NCBI GenBank assembly: GCA_004524385.1
Contig: SDNM01000045.1
Location: 1-9,176 of the forward strand
DNA length: 9,176 bases
Reading direction: 5' to 3'
Source of the DNA: Promethearchaeota archaeon
GTDB taxonomy: Archaea > Asgardarchaeota > Lokiarchaeia > Sigyniarchaeales > SOKP01
A program made the translations under genes and the position numbers. Under the pieces are notes generated by a model, which ran no database searches, was not told the origin of the DNA, and saw nothing but the letters and a program-made list of their open reading frames with translations. Positions 7,202 through 9,176 of this stretch are shown here, piece after piece; the stretch's first letter is position 1, and every line of letters starts with the position of its first letter.

Positions 7202-7765
7202 TTAACTTAAATTTTGTATTTCTTTTTGAATTTCTTCAATTCTTTTTTTGGATTTATTTAATACTTTACTAAATCTCTCTCCTTCCTGCCATTTACTAAA
7301 CCAAATTTGAAATCTCTCCTCAATTGAAACCTCTCTCCTTCCTGCCATTAATTTATCAGCAAGACAAACAATTTTTTCTTCGAGGGTTTCTGGAAGATAA
7401 TCTCTGTTAGGTAATCCCACAGATTTAGCATCTTCTTTATCTAAACCTCCTAAAATGTGAGTTTCACAAATACGTGCGATTTCATTTGGAAATCCTCTTC
7501 CCCTTAAAATTTTACCACCTAATAATGCGTGTTGAAATCCATGTGTTTTAGATCTTCCAATATCGTGAAGAATAGCGCCAATTTCAATTAAATCTATATC
7601 GATATTTGTTTTCCTAATTTTATTTGCAATTTCTAAAGCCTTTTCACATACTTTCAGAGAATGTCGCCGAACACTATAAGGAACTTTTAATTTTTTTAAC
7701 AGTTCTAATGCAAAATCTCGATCGGGTAAAACGATAGGTAGTTCTTCTGCTTTTTCTTTTACCAT
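7202..7765 (-). CDS. HD-domain protein, TIGR00295 type
   Basis: The 187-residue protein shows the metal-binding set of the HD phosphohydrolase superfamily: H35 in RRHSLKVC, the H67-D68 pair in LHDIGRSKTHG, H79 and H103 (ETHILGG) as further candidate ligands, and D137 in CLADKLMAG. This pattern and length fit TIGR00295, a mainly archaeal family whose substrate is not known; a nucleotide or phosphoester hydrolase is the likely class. The C-terminal 45 residues are Lys/Glu-rich and probably helical. The ATG at 7765 is preceded by an AT-rich sequence without a Shine-Dalgarno motif. The gene is convergent with leuD, with five bases between the stops, so it is not part of that operon. A 19-base exact direct repeat lies inside the C-terminal coding part. 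Confidence 0.87.
   Translation of the reverse strand: MVKEKAEELPIVLPDRDFALELLKKLKVPYSVRRHSLKVCEKALEIANKIRKTNIDIDLIEIGAILHDIGRSKTHGFQHALLGGKILRGRGFPNEIARICETHILGGLDKEDAKSVGLPNRDYLPETLEEKIVCLADKLMAGRREVSIEERFQIWFSKWQEGERFSKVLNKSKKRIEEIQKEIQNLS
7275..7349. repeat. 19-base exact direct repeat inside the HD-domain gene
   Basis: The sequence CTCTCTCCTTCCTGCCATT occurs at 7275-7293 and again at 7331-7349, an offset of 56 bases. Since 56 is not a multiple of three, the copies are read in different frames: one encodes part of KWQEGER and the other part of LMAGRRE. A nine-base partial copy (AAATCTCTC at 7271-7279 and 7310-7318) lies between them. The repeat is richer in G+C than its surroundings. Confidence 0.8.
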
Positions 7766-7850
7766 TAAGATTTATAAATAAATAATTAAGTTTAAGTTTT
7801 AGTTATTTACAGAAATGATTGAAAAAATTAATAAAATTATTTATTCTATG

Positions 7851-7871
7851 AATATAAATGTCATTTATATT
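7851..7871. repeat. Perfect 10-base inverted repeat with a one-base centre
   Basis: The arm AATATAAATG (7851-7860) is followed by T and then by its exact reverse complement CATTTATATT (7862-7871). The pairing stops at G7850/A7872. It lies in the divergent gap, about 86 bases before the HD-gene ATG and 274 bases before the uS2 start. A dyad of this size could be an operator for a dimeric regulator. It is also within what chance gives in AT-rich DNA, so the role is open. Confidence 0.45.
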
Positions 7872-8133
7872 AGTATAATTCTCTAATTTCTTCATTTTTA
7901 ATACTATTGAATAGGAGCTAAATGATATTATCCCTAATTTTTCTTAAATTCTAATTTTAATTATAAAAATATAATCTATTATGAAGAAAATATTATTCAA
8001 AAAATCTATTCACATTTAACTGTTTTTTATTGAAATTATATTAATCTAATCAAAAAATTTATTATTTATTCAATTTTTTATAATTAAAGAATTAGAAACT
8101 GAACAAATTAAATACAAAAAATAAAAATAATAA

Positions 8134-8139
8134 AGGCGG
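8134..8139 (+). promoter_or_regulatory. Possible ribosome binding site for the TTG-started uS2 gene
   Basis: AGGCGG ends five bases before the TTG at 8145. It is the only G-rich patch in several hundred bases and resembles the archaeal Shine-Dalgarno core AGGAGG or AGGTGG with one mismatch. It supports TTG 8145 as the start, since the frame is closed by TAA at 8109-8111 and no ATG or GTG lies between that stop and the TTG. Confidence 0.5.
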
Positions 8140-8144
8140 CTTGC

Positions 8145-9002
8145 TTGGCTAAAAAGAAAAGTAAGGACACTGAATCAACAGAAGAAAAAGAGAAAAAAAA
8201 AGAGAAAAAAGATGACAAAATTGATTTAGACTTTGTGGACGATTTTGTTGAGGATGATTTTATTGATCTTGAAGAAGAACTGGATTTACTCGACACTGAG
8301 GATTTGGACAAAGAGCTTGAGGTAGAGGAAAAATTAATTGATAAAGATGAGGCTCAAAAACAGCTTTATTTATCTTGTGGAATTCACATTGGTACTAAAT
8401 TGTTATCTGGAGATGCTCGAAGATTTATTTATCGACAAACCAATTATGGATTATATGTCATAGATTTAACACAGACTGATAAACGTTTAAAAATAGTGGC
8501 TAAATTTTTATCCAAATACGTTGAGGAAGGAAGTGATAGAATAATTGTTAGTTCTGTTCGACGATACGGTAAAGAACCTGTTAAGAAGTTCTGCGAAGTG
8601 CTTGGATGCAGGGCTATCGTCAATCGGTTCATTCCTGGGAGTTTAACCAACCCAATTATAGATACGTACGTTAAAGACGCGTCAGTCGTGGTAATAATTG
8701 ACCCACATGCCGATAAAGTGATCTTACGAGAAGCTCAATTAGCAAGGATACCAGTAGTGTCTTTATTTGATACCGATGACACGCTTGTTGGCATCGATCT
8801 TGCGGTTCCGGCTAATAATCGAGGCAAGAAAGCGTTAGGTTTAGTATTTTGGATTCTAGCAAGACAAATTATGCTTGAATTAGGTAAGATTTCAAGTGAG
8901 GACGAATTTCCCTATACGCTTGAAGAATTTACATCTAAAATTATTCCTATCTATCGTCAAGAACAATCATCGCAACAAAGGAATCAAAGGCAAAGACGCT
9001 AA
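8145..9002 (+). CDS. rps2: Ribosomal protein uS2 (archaeal type) with charged N-terminal extension
   Basis: This 285-residue protein is a structural component of the 30S subunit. From about residue 72 it follows the archaeal/eukaryotic uS2 pattern: LYLSCGIHIGTK (75-85), RRFIYRQTNYGLYVIDL, TDKRLKIVAKFL, RRYGKEPVKKF, NRFIPGSLTNP, DPHADK, REAQLARIPVVSLFDTDD, DLAVPANNRGKKALGLVFWILAR. The C-terminal tail is Gln/Arg-rich. Residues 1-70 are an extension of Lys/Glu/Asp clusters with hydrophobic spacers, basic at 3-22 and then strongly acidic (23-63). Start TTG 8145 is supported by an in-frame stop upstream at 8109, a G-rich patch five bases before it, and the absence of any other Met before residue 243. 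In many archaea this gene sits in a cluster with rpoN, rpoK, uS9 and eno; here it stands alone, with an HD gene on the opposite strand before it and non-coding DNA after it. Confidence 0.93.
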   Translation: MAKKKSKDTESTEEKEKKKEKKDDKIDLDFVDDFVEDDFIDLEEELDLLDTEDLDKELEVEEKLIDKDEAQKQLYLSCGIHIGTKLLSGDARRFIYRQTNYGLYVIDLTQTDKRLKIVAKFLSKYVEEGSDRIIVSSVRRYGKEPVKKFCEVLGCRAIVNRFIPGSLTNPIIDTYVKDASVVVIIDPHADKVILREAQLARIPVVSLFDTDDTLVGIDLAVPANNRGKKALGLVFWILARQIMLELGKISSEDEFPYTLEEFTSKIIPIYRQEQSSQQRNQRQRR

Positions 9003-9176
9003 ATTATTAATTATTAAATTCTTTATTAAAAAGATTTTTATTTTCTCCCATATCCCTTAAAATTCTTTTAAATTATGAATATAAAATTTTTAATTTTAAT
9101 TCAATTTCCATTAATTAAAGATTTATTACAAATTTGATGTGAGATAATTACGAAAAAAATTATAGCTTTTTCTGGA
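9003..9176. other. AT-rich non-coding end of the window
   Basis: No convincing gene lies here. The best start-bearing frame (ATG 9075) stops after 20 codons. At the right edge one plus-strand frame is open from 9138 to the end and reads ITKKIIAFSG, which looks like a protein N-terminus, but it has no ATG, GTG or TTG after its stop at 9135-9137. Minus-strand frames are open for short distances at the edge, so the tail of a gene entering from the right cannot be excluded. Confidence 0.5.
9028..9046 (+). terminator. Probable T-rich terminator after uS2
   Basis: Beginning 26 bases after the uS2 stop, the plus strand reads AAAAAG followed by the T-run TTTTTATTTTC. Archaeal RNA polymerase commonly stops at such T-tracts without a stable stem. 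A very weak A/T-only hairpin (TAAAA/TTTTA) overlaps it. The position is right, but T-runs are common in this DNA. Confidence 0.4.

Larger units (their letters stand above)
7766..8144. other. AT-rich intergenic gap upstream of the uS2 gene
   Basis: These 379 bases separate the divergent HD-domain and uS2 genes. No reading frame longer than 23 codons with a start occurs, and I see no tRNA, C/D-box guide pair or strong GC-rich stem. It contains one perfect short palindrome (7851-7871). A TATA-like TTTTTATAAT at 8075-8084 would place uS2 transcription near 8106 and give a leader of about 38 bases. The upstream sequence of the HD gene holds TTTATAAAT close to its ATG. In DNA this AT-rich such matches are expected by chance. 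The gap most likely holds the promoters of both genes. Confidence 0.6.

Noticed and set aside
7815..7886. ATG frame of 23 codons in the gap before uS2
   Set aside because: Too short, made almost only of AT-rich codons, no ribosome binding site, and overlaps the palindrome.
7766..8144. Non-coding RNA or C/D-box guide RNA in the gap
   Set aside because: No paired RUGAUGA and CUGA boxes and no stable stem with G-C pairs could be found by eye.
8108..8311. Minus-strand serine-rich frame of 67 codons over the start of uS2
   Set aside because: Its Ser/Lys content is the antisense image of the Lys/Glu/Asp codons of the uS2 extension; it has no independent support.
9075..9137. ATG frame of 20 codons after uS2
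   Set aside because: Composition is that of random AT-rich DNA and there is no recognisable motif.
2..9176. Mobile element, CRISPR or defence system
   Set aside because: No transposase, integrase, nuclease, helicase, toxin pair or regularly spaced repeat was found; the HD protein fits TIGR00295, not a Cas3-type nuclease.

Overview
The window looks like chromosomal DNA of an AT-rich archaeon. The strongest evidence is the gene at 8145-9002, an archaeal-type ribosomal protein uS2. The TIGR00295-type HD protein, the split two-subunit aconitase-family dehydratase, the GTG and TTG starts and the near absence of Shine-Dalgarno sequences fit the same picture. An Asgard archaeon of the Lokiarchaeia type is my best guess from base composition and family mix, but that is inference. 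I see no tRNA, rRNA, CRISPR array, transposase, integrase or phage gene.

Layout. (1) 2-2991, plus strand: the 3' part of a DUF362-family gene, whose stop overlaps by one base (TAATG) the start of a large membrane protein. That protein joins an apparent 13-helix membrane domain to a C-terminal glycoside hydrolase family 99-like domain with both expected catalytic glutamates. (2) 2994-3341, minus strand: a small zinc-ribbon protein with a hydrophobic segment between its first two CxxC knuckles, convergent with the GH99 gene. (3) 3466-7196, plus strand: thymidylate kinase, a membrane-anchored M28 metallopeptidase, and the large and small subunits of a 3-isopropylmalate dehydratase/homoaconitase-family enzyme. 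The last three genes are 5 and 3 bases apart and probably co-transcribed. (4) 7202-7765, minus strand: an HD-domain phosphohydrolase-like protein, convergent with the small subunit. (5) 7766-8144: a 379-base AT-rich gap holding one perfect short palindrome and no convincing gene. (6) 8145-9002, plus strand: uS2 with an unusual, highly charged N-terminal extension of about 65 residues. (7) 9003-9176: AT-rich non-coding sequence with a T-rich probable terminator.

How the genes fit together. The dehydratase subunits form one enzyme, but no leuA, leuB or homocitrate synthase gene is present, so its substrate is open. The DUF362 and GH99 genes are probably translationally coupled. The membrane proteins (GH99 fusion, M28 peptidase, zinc-ribbon protein) do not form an obvious pathway. 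I find no defence or mobile system here. The most interesting items are the permease-like/GH99 fusion, the M28 peptidase with membrane helices inserted between its metal ligands, the zinc-ribbon membrane protein, and the thymidylate kinase whose Walker A lysine is replaced by threonine.
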